Source: Haplomitrium mnioides (taxonomy: Eukaryota; Marchantiophyta; Haplomitriopsida; Calobryales). From it: a stretch of 64,000 nucleotides of DNA. Of the stretch, positions 24,180-36,295 are shown in pieces. Each line of letters opens with the position of its first letter. The first letter of the stretch is position 1. The stretch is from the NCBI GenBank assembly GCA_049999725.1, contig JBNGIS010033926.1, positions 1 through 64,000 on the forward strand, in the 5' to 3' direction. The notes beneath the pieces are model-generated. The model was not told the DNA's origin, ran no database searches, and saw only the letters and a list, made by a program, of their open reading frames with translations. The translations under genes were made by a program, and so were the position numbers.

Positions 24180-24650
24180 TATATTGATAAGGAAGAGGAT
24201 ATGAATATACCAAAAACAAACATGATTGAGCGTACAAATTCTACACTTCCTCTTGATGACATCCATACTTGTATTATAGACAATAGCAGTACTCAAATTA
24301 TTTTAAAATGCAGGTTCTATTTTACCAAGCTGGTGCCCTCACACCAAAACCACTATAATGGGCAGCAATCAGATTGAAGAAGGAAAAAGACCAGCTATTC
24401 TTAGATTGCCACAAAGGATTGTCATACATATAAGATTAGCCATATATGCTCCAAGTGCAACTAGAAACCTGATAAGTTTTGTGATATACGAGACAATGGG
24501 TATCACTTATATACCATCACTTGTAAAAATTAGGAAGTGTTGCAGTTATTGAAGCACACTCTTGGATCTGAAATAAAAGAAATACTTTTTGCGTACCCTC
24601 TTGGTTTTTATATTACGCAAATACAAAACTATCATACTCATGCAAAAGCA
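24180..24650 (+). pseudogene. Copia copy C protease region
   Basis: CIIDNSSTQIIL replaces the Asp-Ser-Gly motif with Asp-Asn-Ser. A frameshift near 24350 moves the reading frame (NQIEEGKRPAILRLPQRIV) and another lies near 24480-24540. The last part, LFAYPLGFYITQIQNYHTHA, matches copies A and B. Confidence 0.78.
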
Positions 24651-25757
24651 ATCGATCATACTACTTTGTGGCATAATCGCTTAGGACATTCGGGCACTAC
24701 AATGTTTCATAATATTCATAAAGTGACCTGAACCATTCCTCAAAGCATAAAGCCATCTATGATCAAAAGACCATGTATTTATTGTTCTCAAGACAAACTG
24801 ACCTTACGTTCAGCAATTTCCAAGACAATTCTTGAAATTCCAAAGTTTCTTGAGAGAATATATGCAGATTTTTGTGGTCCTATTGATCGACCTAGTGGAC
24901 CCTTTCGGTACTTCTTGGTGATCATCTGTGCATCTACAAAATGGTCACAAGTGTTATTTCTATCTACCCGTAATCTTGTCTTCCCGAGGATATTGGCACA
25001 CATCATGAAATTGAAAGCTCAATATCCAGAGAGTCCAATTAAAGTCCTACGAGTTGACAATGTGGGGGAGTTTACATCCAAAACTTTTGATGGCTTTTGC
25101 ATGACTATGGGTATTGATACCCAATACTCTGTTACACATGACCATTTACAAAATGCAATAGCTGAAAGAGTTATAAGCAACATTCAAATGATTGTTAGGC
25201 CTATATTAATGCAAACCAATTTATTGGTTTCTGCATGAGGCCATGCAGTACTACATGTTGCATGATTATTAAAATATCGACCATCAGCTTTTAGTTCATT
25301 ATCACCTCACCAACTTGCCTATGGTCACATGCCAGAATTATCCCATTTGCAAGTTTTTGGTTGTCAAGTCCTAGTTCCAATTAAAAGACCGAAAAAAACT
25401 AAGATGGGACCTCAAAGGCGAAAATGCATTTATATGAGATATGAATCACCATCAATTATACGCTATCTGGAACCATCCACAACTGATGTGTTTCAAGCCA
25501 GATTAGCTGATTGCCATTACTATAAGGATATATTTCCATTTCTTTTTGAAGATAAAAATTCCTCATTACCGAAAAAACTCCAATGGGAGAATATATCCAC
25601 TTTATGGATAGATCAAAGAACAAGGCAAGGTGAGGGTGAAGTCAAGAGACTTCTTCACTTGGCTAAAATAGTCAAACAATTGCCAGATTCTTTTAATGAA
25701 ATTGCAAAGGTAACTAGGTCACATATTCCTACGATGAATATTCTTGCAAGAATTTAG
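24651..25757 (+). pseudogene. Copia copy C integrase
   Basis: The zinc domain is readable: WHNRLGHSGTTMFHNIHKVT, then CIYCSQDKL. The core has YADFCGPIDRPSG (Asp), VDNVGEFTSKTF (Asp) and IAERVIS (Glu), so this copy alone retains the D-D-E residues I can see. Stops at 24729 and 25236 and others break it. The C-terminal part, with VFGCQVLVPIKRPKK and RYLEPSTTDVFQARLADC, runs to 25757. Confidence 0.84.
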
Positions 25758-27459
25758 GATATTTCAAAACCAGCAGTTGACCAAGTACCAAGGCAAAAGA
25801 GAGGACGCCCTCTTGGCTCAAAAGACTCTCAACTTGGGCAAAACGTTTTGACTAAGAGAACTGCATTCTCAGTTGATGTCATGAAAGCATCTTCGTCTAC
25901 AACTTTACTATCTCAGCTCACTATTTCCTTATTAAAATACCTTGATAGTCAAGAGATCTCGATCCACTATATGAATACAGGGGTTATATGGAAAAGAGAG
26001 TGTGTATACATCAATGACCATTTTGCATTCCTAGTTTCTCAGATTATATCCGATACACCACCTTATCTCAGATCTATCAAAGAAGCTATGGACAGTTCTG
26101 ATTGGATAGAGTGGAAAAAGGCAATGGATTCAAAACTTGATTCCATGATACAAAGGAAAGTATTTGTAACTTTAGTTCATGTTCCCTTTGATGCTAATTT
26201 AATTAGATATAGGTGGATCTTTGTGCGAAATGAAAAAGGCAAAATTGTCAGATATAAGGCACGCCTTGTAGCCAAAGGCTATAAACAGATTCCTGGCAGA
26301 GATTACAATTTCACATATGCCCCAGTTAGAGACGCTATCACATACTAGTTCCTAGTAGGCTTTTCCCTAGGTTATGAGCTCATTACACATAAGATAGATG
26401 TGGTGACAACATACCTATACGAGCTTTTAAATACCCAGATCTATATGAAAGCTCTCTCAGAGCTTATTGCAAGGAATATCTATCATATTCAGGGGGAGAA
26501 TGTCACTAAGCATAAACCATTAGCAACCTATCTACCTCTTTACCATTGACCATCATTACACCAAGTGGTGGTAGTACTGGATTAGGACCTAGAGTCAATG
26601 AGATGAACTCTAAGGAGAAAAGACCTATTGTTCTCATTATCCATCAATCCATGCCTCTGGCCAAGAGTGGATATGCAGTCAAGATCCTTTGATCTATTTA
26701 TGGACTAAAATAGAGTGGTCAAATATGGTTTCATAGATTCATGAGGAGATAATAGCCATGATTTACTTTGATAACATTGCACCAAGTTTATTCATTAAGA
26801 ATGTTGACAAAGAATTTATAATTGTCCCATTATAGATTGATGACATAAACCTTTTTGGTCACCAATCTTTACTTGAGTAGACTATTTCTATGCTTAAGAA
26901 GATTTTTGATATGAAGGATATTGGTAAGACCAAGTATTGTTTAGGATTACAATTTGAGTATCTCGATGATGACATATTGATGCATCAGAGTACTTATACT
27001 ATGAAAATCCTTAAGCAATTCAATATGGATAAATCTCATCCAATCACATCGCCTATGGAGATAAGATCACTGGACAGAGACAAAGATATTTTCCAAAAAT
27101 GGAAAGACACAAAGCCAATCCTTGGATCTGAGATACCATTTCTCTCTGCTATATGAGCTCTTATGTATCTTGTTAATCAAACACACCCTAATATTTCCTT
27201 TGCTGTGAACTTGCTTGCAAGACATAGTTCACAACCTACTATAAGGCATTGGAATGGTATCAAGCATATTTTCATGTATTTACAAGTCACAATTGACATG
27301 GGACTATTTTTCCCAAATAATACTGATCAAATCCTTACCGGCTATGCAAATATGAGATACCTTTCGGATCTTGATGATGCTAAATCCCAAACCGGATATG
27401 TATTCCTATATGGCTCCACAGCTATAACACGAAAAAGTACAAAGCAGACTTTGACTTGT
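25758..27459 (+). pseudogene. Copia copy C reverse transcriptase and start of RNase H
   Basis: Linker, then RT: WKKAMDSKLDSMIQRKVFV, VRYKARLVAKGYKQIPGRDY and THKIDVVTTYLYELLNTQIY. The catalytic box keeps two Asp (IDDINLF, about 26836-26856), but a TAG replaces the preceding Tyr codon. RNase H starts with NQTHPNISFAVNLLARHSSQ and reaches STKQTLTC at 27459, where gypsy element 2 is inserted. The rest lies at 39366-39745. Confidence 0.86.
27455..27459 (+). repeat. Target-site duplication, left copy (CTTGT)
   Basis: CTTGT directly precedes the LTR start TGTCACGCCC at 27460 and is repeated directly after the LTR end CTCACA at 39366-39370. The uninterrupted copy A reads ACTTGTGCATCC at the same place, which confirms one ancestral copy. 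Confidence 0.95.
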
Positions 27460-30380
27460 TGTCACGCCCCTCCTTCAGGCCTTAACCTTCAAAGGTGCCA
27501 CTTTGGAAGACAAAAGAGGACAAAATAGGGGATCTGGTTCTTTTATGAGATGGGCCCGTTGCAAGTTATCACTTTGAGGTCTTAAGGAGTTCCTCTTCAC
27601 CTTACAGACCTTTTCATTGATCAACAATTACTTCAGTAGCAATCATGCTCATTCATACTCAATTCCCAAAGACACACATACATTGACCGAGGTATTTTTG
27701 AGGGAAATCTGAAGTATAATTCAGGAGTCCAAATCTAGACCCAAACACCTTGCGTACAAAATGGGAATAAAACCCAACATCCAAAATACCATGATGCAAT
27801 GTTAATAGCTCTAACTCCCCTTTCGCAAGGTGTTCCCAGGGTCTGAACAAGCCGAAATGAAGTTGTATTCCAAATCCTAAGAGCTTTATAGAAAATACAA
27901 GCAGAAACCAAATCTAGCTAATACACACATATATAGATATATATACACACACACTGCTCCTCCAACATCGTAGGCCCCTCAACGCTACAAGATCGGACCT
28001 TCTTAGCAAACTTCTCTCCTCATCAACTCACCACTCGATCCTTCCTTCAATCTCCCACCCACGTACCCCTTCTAGATAGTTTTTCAACTTCTCTCGCGAG
28101 AAGCCTTGAATTTACTTCCTCATGCTCAGAAGAGGATTTCTTTAACTTCCACCTCTGGAAGACAATCCTCTCAACTATTGGCCACACACTCCACTCCGAA
28201 CCTTGAAGGGATCTTCTCCACAGTGCGCGGGCACTAACGCAACCACTCCACTCTTGGCTCCATTTGAGAGATTAAACCAGAATGCACTCTGAACGTTCTT
28301 GGGATTGATGCTCTTGCTTAGACGATGTTGAGACAACTCCAAGGTCCCTATTTGGCAGCCTCTCCCGAATTCAAGACAGACAGAATCCCCTTTAGCTTCA
28401 TGTATCGATTAACCTCCTAATGCTAGTCCACCCGCAGAATGCCCAAGCCTCTAGAGCTCCCCGCCTAGCAATTCTCAACACCTGTCTAGTCCACCTCCAC
28501 CTTTGTTAGCCCCCCTTCACATGTGAATCTTCACTAGAATTCTTCCTTCCTTACCTCGTTGCATCTTCCTGTCCTGAGATCGCTTGCGGGTCTCTAGTTT
28601 GCATACACACCAACCTGTAGAAAGTCGTAGCACCTCAATCTATACCCCCTGTACCCCGTCGCCTACATGCCAATTTCCCTTCGAAGTGGGCGTTTTTCCA
28701 GTTAGCCGTGAGTTATAGACGTGGCGACACCTGTCCAAACTATTTGCGGAATGATCCAAGTTTAACGGTCAGTTCCTAGGCTCCTAGGGTCTAGTTGGAA
28801 GTTTTCCGTGGATTGGTGAGTCCGAAGAACTCTGCAGAACCGAGTCCGAAGAACTCTGCGGTGCGCCGCCCAATGCTATCTTCAAACTGGAAGTTGGACC
28901 GCCACGTTGACCTGCATCTGAAGTTGACCGCTGCATCGGAAGTTGATCACTACATCCGATCTGAAGGCGCCATCTGATGTCGCTTTCCAAGTGGAAGTTG
29001 GATTGTCGCATTGACCTGGGTTCCAAAGTTGATCGTAGACCCGATTCAAAGTGGACTCTTCTCCACAAGGCGCTGTCTGATGCTGTCTTCAAACTGGAAG
29101 TTGGACTACCGCGCTGACTTGGGTTCCGAAGTTGACCGTGGACCTGATCCGAAGGACTCCTCGGGCTGGGGAGTCCTAAAAAAACCTCGTTACCACTGAG
29201 CATGTANNNNNNNNNNNNNNNNNNNNNNNNNNNNNNNNNNNNNNNNNNNNNNNNNNNNNNNNNNNNNNNNNNNNNNNNNNNNNNNNNNNNNNNNNNNNNN
29301 NNNNNNGTTCTGAAGTTGACCACAGACCCAATCCGAAGGATTCCTCGGACTAGGGAGTCCAAAGAAAACCTTGTTATCGTTGAGCCCGTAGTTGACTTGG
29401 TTCCCCAAGGCGCCGTTCGAGGCCGCTTTCTAGGTGGAAGTTGGACCACCACCGGACTCTGGGTTCCGAAGTTGACCAACAGACTGATGAGTCCGAAGCC
29501 AACCATGAAACTCTAAATCCGAGGTATTCCACGAAACAAGAGCCCAAAGATGACCTGACCTGAAAGGACCGTATCCGCACATTCCTTCGAAAATGCTTTC
29601 GACCTCCCTCTTCTCCTGAGACTTTCTTCAAAACCGCCGAGCAGATTTTCAGGAGTCCGAAAAGGGTCCGGATCCAGGTGAGTCTCATCCATGCCAAGGG
29701 AAATGGAGCGTCCCTTGATCTCTAGCTTGTCGCTGCCTCACGGGTTTCTTCGCCTTCGTGCTTGTGCTTCCAACCGTTGGACCTAAAAGTTTACATTGCA
29801 ACCTTTTACCTTGCCTGCGGTCCCTTCCATCTGCCATCGATCTTTGATTTCCATCCCATGCTCATGGTCCTCCTCATCTGGTCCCTGATCTGTCTCCGCT
29901 TTCGAGGTCGCTCTTCCTTCCACTTCTCTGCTTATTGCCTCTGGCGAGTGTTCCGTTCCTCTCTGCCTTGGCCCTGATCCCCACATTTCGATGATGCTCG
30001 TAGGATCTTTTCCGCTTGCCCCCAATTTGGAGTTTCCCAATGCTCTTGGAGTATCCCCGCGCCTTAGAAGTCGAGAACTGCTCTAACGATGCTTCCAATT
30101 CCTTCAATTTTTTAGTAGTGCCCCAATTTGCCGGTTGACATAGCTCTCCTTCTAATTGCGAAGCAACCCCGCAAGCACCTTCCTCCGCTAGCCTCTTTTC
30201 CTTCCCCGCCACCCCAATTCCACTCCTCGGATCGGATGGTCTATACGATTCGCTCTTACTCACTGATATGAGTTGATCTGCTGCTTCCAAGGTACCTTAA
30301 CACTTATGAGAGGAGAATTGCTTCAATGTCACTTCCAATTCCAAGGATTCTACCATAGCACCTCATGTCACCGGCTGACA
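27460..30380 (-). repeat. 3' LTR (in element orientation) of gypsy element 2
   Basis: It starts TGTCACGCCC and ends CGGCTGACA. It is about 2.9 kb with a 100-N gap at 29207-29306. It contains a TA/CA microsatellite near 27925-27955, also found in the partner LTR. From about 28780 to 29480 it carries a tandem family in which words such as GGAAGTTGGAC and TTCCGAAGTTGAC recur. Open frames through this part are by-products of the repeats. Confidence 0.92.
29207..29306. other. Assembly gap (100 N)
   Basis: Exactly 100 N within the tandem-repeat part of the LTR. The partner LTR shows what kind of units are probably missing. Confidence 0.95.
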
Positions 30381-30382
30381 TA

Positions 30383-30394
30383 AGTCCCTCTTTT
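30383..30394 (-). promoter_or_regulatory. Polypurine tract of gypsy element 2
   Basis: On the minus strand TAAAAGAGGGACTTA lies immediately before the LTR start TGTCAGCCGG. The purine run just upstream of the 3' LTR is where plus-strand priming is expected. Confidence 0.65.
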
Positions 30395-30620
30395 AGTGTG
30401 AAGCATCCCCGGGAACACCCTCCTCCGTTCCACTCTGCTAGTTGCCTCTTCCAAAGTGGCCGCTGCCTGGCTAGATACAAAATTGTCGTAGCACAAATGC
30501 AACCTCTCAACACACTCACACACTTACTCTTGCCGAACTAGAACCCTTTTTTTTTCTTTTTTTTAACGGGTCGACCTTGGACCCCTCCCCCCTCCCCCCC
30601 CCGCCATCTTCTTCCTTGTT
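30395..30620 (-). other. 3' untranslated region of gypsy element 2
   Basis: No coding sequence is recognised. It includes a G/C and A homopolymer cluster (30548-30603). Confidence 0.6.
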
Positions 30621-30629
30621 CACATACCT

Positions 30630-31769
30630 TTTGAGGTGGTCGAAATGTACTCAATTTGCGAATTGCTGCCCCTCCAATGTTTCCAACTTCGCGGACCTGT
30701 TTCGATGCAACTTCCATAAAACAAATGGTCTCATCCACCTTGTGTGTAATTTCACGAGGAAGTGTACAAATCGGCTGTCGTATAACAACACCAGGTCTCC
30801 TTCACAAACATCCGTCAATTTCAAGCTCTTGTCATCTTGCTTTTTCCTCAATCTTTGGTGGTGCTCCAATCACCTCTAGGCTTGCTCCCTTGTCTCCTCT
30901 AAGCTCTCCAGCCGATATAGCATTTCCCTCCTGCTCTGATCTTCTGTCATTCTCTCTTTCTCCAAAAGCCTTCGGGTGGGCACTTTGTACTCCACTAGTA
31001 CCAGGGCGTGTTGTCCGAAGACTAGGAAATAGGGACACTGGCCGGTGGTGGTTTTATAGGCCAAGTTATATGCATATGTCGCTATCATCAACTTGAGGTC
31101 CCAGTCAGCCTTGTTTGCTGCCACTATTTTCCTAAGGATCTTGCCCATGATCCCGTTTGCCTTCGGATGATAAGTCGTGATGCGGCGGTGCTTGATTAGG
31201 TACCTTGAGGTCAGGTCCTTGATCACTTGATGGATGAAGTGTGTGCCCTGGTCACTCACCAGCTCTAGTCGTGGCCCAAACTTGAAAAACATTTTCTCAT
31301 ACAAGAAGACAACCACTATTTTTGCATCATCCTTCGGGATGGCTCGGGCTTCAACCCACTTAGTGGCATAATCCATGGCCAACAGAATGTACCTGTTGCC
31401 CCTTCGGGTTGAGGATGCAATTGGCCCGATGAAATATATGCCTCATTTTTCAAATGGTGCCAAGGGGATAGTTGGAACCAAGGGGTGATGTTGGTTGGTC
31501 GTTGGTTTTCCCGTCCTCTGACAAGCATCACATCTCTTCACATAGAAGTGCACATCTTTGTGCAGTGTTGGCCACCAATACCTTGCATCCAAAATTTTCC
31601 TTACCGTGGCATCCGCTGCAAAGTGGCCCCCCACCTCCTCTCCGTGCAAGGCCTGCATTACCACAGTGGCTTGGTCCCGCTCTAGGCACCTTCTGATCAT
31701 ACCATCATAGCCCCGTTTATGCAACACTCCCTTCACCAAAAGATACGGTTTCATCATTCGGAGGAACAC
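30630..31769 (-). pseudogene. Gypsy element 2 integrase, broken
   Basis: Zinc domain: LHGEEVGGHFAADATVRK (His pair) and VKRCDACQRTG (Cys pair). Core: a stop follows PFEK, and the expected first Asp reads Tyr (GIYFIGPI). The second Asp is present (SDQGTHF). The expected Glu segment reads KANGIMGKI, with no Glu. Typical flanking words (AMDYATKWVEARAI, YHPKANG, LAYKTTTGQCPYFLVFG) confirm the family. The C-terminal module continues with EGDLVLLYDSRF and GKLHTRWMRPF-like text to about 30650. Two of three catalytic residues are lost. Confidence 0.88.
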
Positions 31770-31802
31770 TGTAGCTTTCTCTCTATTGGTGCCATTCGGA
31801 AT

Positions 31803-33146
31803 CTATGCTGACTTGAGAAATTTGATTATTTCAGCATAATCGGTGGGTTTTCCAGCTCTGATCTGGAATAGATCCTCATCTGGGAAAGCATCATTTACCT
31901 CCTCCTTGTTGATTGGTCCGACTATCCGAGAGAAGAAATCAGCATTGTTGTGCTTTTTCTTGGGTTTGACCCGTACTTCAAAATCAAACTCCTGTAGGAG
32001 GAGCAGCACCTTGTAATTCGACCTGTCACATCAGGCTTATTCACTAGATACTTGAGAGCATTGTGATCGGTGTGAAAGATCACCTTGTAATGCAAAAGGT
32101 AATGCCTGAATTTTTTTCAAGGCATAGATGATCCCCAAGGCCTCTCGATTGGTGGCAAAGTAATTTTTCTCCGCAGGGGCCAACAACTTGTTGGCAAAGT
32201 AAATGGGATGGTCCCTACCCTTCTCATCCGTCTGGCTTAATACTACCCCGATATAGAAGCCGGACACATCGATCATGACATGGAATTCCTTTCCCCAATT
32301 GGGCGGCATGAGTATGAGGGCACTTGCCAGTTGTCTCTTCAACTCATGGAAGCTCGCCAACCTCTCGAGGGTGGCTTCAAATGTGCTGCCCCCCTTTGTC
32401 ATTTCCGTGAGGGGTAAGGCCACTAAGGCAAACTGATCAATGAATCTCCGATAGTAGCCCACACACCCCAGGAAGCCTTGCACCTCCTTCAGGTTGGTGG
32501 GAAATAACACATTCATCTAGATTCCAATCTTTTCATGTTCTACTTCAATGCCTCCACCGGAAATTCTTTGCCTAAGGAGTATCCCTTCCTTCACTCCGAA
32601 GAAGCACTTTCCTTGGTGTAACCTCAGCTGTGTTTCTCGACAGCGTTGGAGGGTGAGCCTCACATCTCGCTCATGGTTGTAAAGCTTCCCATACACCACA
32701 AAATCATTGATGAAGATCTCCAGAAATTTCCTTAGGTAATCGTGGAAAATGTTCATCATTATTTGCTCAAAGGTTCCCGGTGCATTCTAGAGCCCAAAAG
32801 GCATCCTTTTGAAGGCAAACACCCCCCATTCCATGGTGAATGCCATCTTCAGTTGATCCTCCTCTCGGATCCAGATCTGATTGTGTCCTGAATATCCATC
32901 GAAGAAGCTGTAGACTTCTTGTCCCCCAACCAAATCCAGCACCCCATATGTGAATGGCAACGGGTAGTGGTTCTTTTTTGTGGCCTCATTTAGCTTCCAG
33001 AAATCCTGGCACACTCTAATCTCCCGTTCTCCATCCTGCCTGACCGTCTTGGGCACCACCACCAGCGGAGACACCCATTCACTTTTCAAAACCGGGTAAA
33101 TGAAATCTGCCTCCAGCAATTTATCGATCTCCTCCTTTACCAACAA
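31803..33146 (-). pseudogene. Gypsy element 2 reverse transcriptase and RNase H, broken
   Basis: RT begins VKEEIDKLLEADFIYPV, then SEWVSPLVVVPKT, RVCQDFWKLNEATKKNHYP, FFDGYSGHNQI and KRMPFGL followed by a stop where Cys is expected (about 32786). The catalytic box reads FINDFVVYG, so the first of the paired Asp is Asn. After a stop near 32517, GFLGCVGYYRRFIDQFA and RNase H (MIDVSGFYIGVVLSQ; NREALGIIYALKK) follow, with a frameshift near 32040. The segment ends with KKHNNADFFSRI and the integrase leader. It belongs to the same broad family as element 1 but is clearly different in sequence. Confidence 0.9.
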
Positions 33147-33623
33147 GGAGAATCAATGGTTCATCAGGTACTAGCATTGTCTTACCGAGATTGCTGCGGG
33201 TTCCAGATCAATTCTGTGTTCCCTCAATTCCATGGGGACTCCCTTCAGATCCACATGACTCCAGGCAAAGGCATCGCTGAAATTGGTAAGGAGATGGGTG
33301 ATTGTTCGCTCCGATGCTTTGGGTAAATCAAAGTTGATGTGGAGCTTCCGTCCCTTCTAGACAACCAGTTGTTGGTACTGCGACTCCCACACTGCCCCGA
33401 CCTCTTTTCTCTATTGTGCACTGCCTTTCTGCATCAGGATCACCAATCGCAACCCCCCTTCCGTCCGGGGAGACTCTTCAGACTTTTCTGGTTCTTCCTC
33501 TTACACCCGATGAGACACTTTGGACCTCTCTTTTCTTCTGGCCTCGGTGTCCTTATCCTCTGCAAGATATTCGGTGGATCTCCTCAGACTATCCTCTATC
33601 TCCATGCACTCTGCCAGCTCTAT

Positions 33624-34232
33624 CTAGTTAACAGACACCACTTCTCTTCTGGACAAATCCTCCTCCGTGGCCTCACTAACCATTTGGACCCAGTAGTGGT
33701 ACTCTGATTCCTCCTCCTCTTCAGACCACTCACTATCATATTCTTCTTCCGCTTGTGTCTCCCTCAAGTGCGACATCGGTCCATAGCGAACCACTATTTT
33801 TTCAGAACCAAACACCAAGGTTGACTTCCCCCAATTGTGTAGAACTCGGGCTCCATATAGCCATGGTCTTCCAATCAGCATTGGGTAGGGAGAGGCTTTG
33901 GCTGGGCGCATGACAAGGTAGTTCAATTTGAATTCCTTTCCTTCGATGAAGGTAGGCACTCGGAGTAGGGAACCTAATAGTTTTACTCGGGAACCATCCG
34001 CCAACCTCATGATCTTGGCAGTGGGTTGGAATTCTCTGAATCCCAATTTGTAGGCGGTCTCTTCCACCATGATGTTGACCCCTGACTCTTCGTCTATAAG
34101 CACTGATGACAGCGTGTACCCCGCTATCTCAATGTCAATTTTTGGGGCTCCCTTATCCTTGCACACGAATTGCAGGTCCGCTTGGGCTCCTACTCGGGGC
34201 AGCCTCCTCCTCCTCTTGGCTCCCATGAGCAA
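33624..34232 (-). pseudogene. Gypsy element 2 aspartic protease
   Basis: The open frame of 202 codons carries VLIDEESGVNIM, aligning with the retropepsin-like Asp-(Thr/Gly)-Gly-Ser site; here Asp is kept but the next two residues are Glu-Glu. Later LADGSRVKLLGSLLRVP and YPMLIGRPWLYGARVLHNWG fit plant Ty3 proteases. An acidic tail (SEWSEEEEESEYHYWVQ) follows. Between 33147 and 33623 lies a poorly preserved link to RT. The altered active site suggests inactivity. Confidence 0.8.
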
Positions 34233-34790
34233 TTCCCTGAGCTACCATTTGTACAAGGGACTATCCTTGATCAGTTGCCCCACTGTAGCAATGACTGGGC
34301 AATCTCTCACATCTGCCAAGATGTTGTAAGGGACTGGCTTTAGTTCTCCTTCTAGGGCTATGATCTTCGCCCCTGCGTCTTAAGGCTCTCCTTGTTGTTT
34401 TCAGACCTCCTTTAGGGTCTTGATTGCTGCCTACTCTTCTTCCAACGCCTCTAGTGCCTCCAGCTGCTTCCTCACATGGTCGTGCTGTTTGGGATAAAAC
34501 CACTTCGGATTGTCCCGTTGGTAATCCAAATCGCTCCACAATATGAAGATGCTTGAGCCGTCCACTTCTAACCCTTCCGCTCACTCTTACGTTGGCTCTT
34601 CTTCGTAGACTTGGCTCTTGCTCGGGTTACCACCCGATAGCAATCTTCAGGGGTTGGGGTCCCTAATCCGGGCAGCTCGGCTTCTTCCTCCTTCTCCTAG
34701 GGAATTGTCTCCTCCCTCTCCAAGGCTATTAGATTGACTACCGCAGGTGGAGGAGGGTTTGTGCTTGTGCTAGAGGCTCCATCGGGCCTT
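34233..34790 (-). pseudogene. Degraded gag-protease linker of gypsy element 2
   Basis: This is coding-like but frameshifted sequence between the zinc knuckles and the protease. The readable part at 34584-34261 has no recognisable domain. Confidence 0.5.
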
Positions 34791-36060
34791 CAGCTGAGAG
34801 GGCAATTGACCGCTACATACCCCTCTTTCCTGCACTGGAAACACATCGTTGGTGGTTGGCCATAACTGCTTTTCTAAGGCTGTGGACAATTGGAGGAAAT
34901 GTGCCCAAGCTAGCCAAAATTCCAATAGACCATGATGGTTTTCCGAGGTGGTCTAGTGGCTGCCCACTGATTGCCTTGCCCTCTGCTCATTCTTGCATGC
35001 TTGCCAATCATGGTGCGAGGTCCCCCGCTAATCTGGTACACTGTCTTAGAGGCTTCCTCTAGCACGTAATCGACCTCCTCCCTCATGAAATCTGGTGCCT
35101 CTTCTTGCATGTAATGTATGGCATTGTTCTTTGCCAGGCATTCTTGAGGAGAGTGGCCATGCTTATTGCATCTGATGCACCATACTCCGACTCGCCGGGT
35201 TGGGAGCAGACGACCTTCTGGTTTGATCCCTACCAAGAGAATATTCATCACCTCCATCTTTGCACTCAACTCATCAATTCGATCCCTCTCCCTAGTTTTT
35301 TGCTTGGTTTGGGTTCTGGTTCACCCCTCTTGGATTTCCCTTTTTTGGCCCCTCTATGGTGATGCACTTCTCACTCCTTGGCCTGCTTCTTTCTTTTTTG
35401 ATCTTTTCTCTTTTTCTTCTTTCGGGATGCCTGGTCTTTCTCTGAGCTATTGCTATCCGAGTCACCCTCAGTCTCCGAGGTGGACGCGGAACTATCATCC
35501 GTTTCCTCTCCGCTGTCGAAAGTGTCTAAAGAGTCTTCGAACTCATACTTCGTTCTTGCCTTCCTTCGAGAGCTAGTGATCGTGACCTTGACATGGGATT
35601 GAGTTGGATTAACTGCCTCCTCTAGGGTCTAAGGGTCTATCTGCCTTACCCATGTCCTTATTCCTCTGGGCAGGGTTGCGAGGAACCACGTTGTCAACAT
35701 TTTGTGAGTGGCTAGTAGCTTCCGAGCCACCTTTTCGAACCTCTGTAGGAAACTCCTCACAAATTCATTTTTCTTCATTCTGAGCTGACCTATTTTGATC
35801 AATGCCTCTATTTCCTCCTCGATCCCTCATAATTCAGCAATGAATGTGGCCTTGAATGTTCGCCAGTCTCTTTTAACATTGTCGAGCAGATCCTTGTACC
35901 AGGATTGTGCCTCTCTCCTTAGGACTATGGGCAGAATACCAATCTTGACGTGGCTCTCCCCATTTGCTGCTGCGATATTTTCTAGATCATCAAGCCAGAC
36001 ATCGGGGTCGTCTTTCGGACGCCCTTTGAAGGACATGTACTTGAATCAGCCCCTCAGTCC
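34791..36060 (-). pseudogene. Gypsy element 2 gag with up to three zinc knuckles
   Basis: The N-terminal retrotransposon gag domain is seen at 36036-35827 (KGRPKDDPDVWLDDLENI; LRREAQSWYKDL; DWRTFKATFI), followed by IEALIKIGQLRMKKNEFV-type text across a stop. A Ser/Glu/Lys-rich linker lies at about 35600-35300. One intact knuckle is CIRCNKHGHSPQEC (about 35180-35140). A second is degraded (YWNFG, then stop, then LGHISSNC, about 34920-34885), and a third reads CFQCRKEGYVAVNC with His replaced by Tyr (about 34840-34800). Gag would assemble the particle and bind RNA. Several stops are present. Confidence 0.82.
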
Positions 36061-36295
36061 AGAAAGACATACCGGGTTGGCCATCACAACACTCAGCAAG
36101 GCCAACTCCACCCACAAGCCGATCCCCTCTTCCACTCTTCCTCAACAAGCTCCCACCGGGTGCTCTATTCCCAGTAACTTTTCACCCCTATCCAATATGA
36201 CCTTGGGATCCTCTACACAAAAGATGATAACTTGGTCTCGGGTTGGTCTTTGGCTTTTGCAAACCTTTCGCCCTCCTTCTAGAGCTAGAAATGTA
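36061..36295 (-). other. Leader and primer-binding region of gypsy element 2
   Basis: Directly after the 5' LTR (minus strand, from 36295) the sequence reads TACATTTCTAGCTCTAGAAG then GAGGGC. The corresponding start of gypsy element 3 (54794) is TGCATCTCTTGGCGTTGGAA then GGAGGGC, clearly related. I could not match either to a tRNA 3' end with confidence. Confidence 0.55.

Larger units (their letters stand above)
20109..27459 (+). mobile_element. Ty1/copia retrotransposon copy C, 5' part
   Basis: 5' LTR, leader, gag, protease, integrase, RT and the first part of RNase H. It is interrupted at 27459 by gypsy element 2 and resumes at 39366. The 5' LTR lacks about 120 bp present in copy B just after the shared palindrome. 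Nonsense and frameshift mutations are frequent. Confidence 0.88.

Noticed and set aside
28784-29506. A 240-codon minus-strand frame
   Set aside because: It crosses 100 N and is made of LTR tandem units; it matches no protein family.
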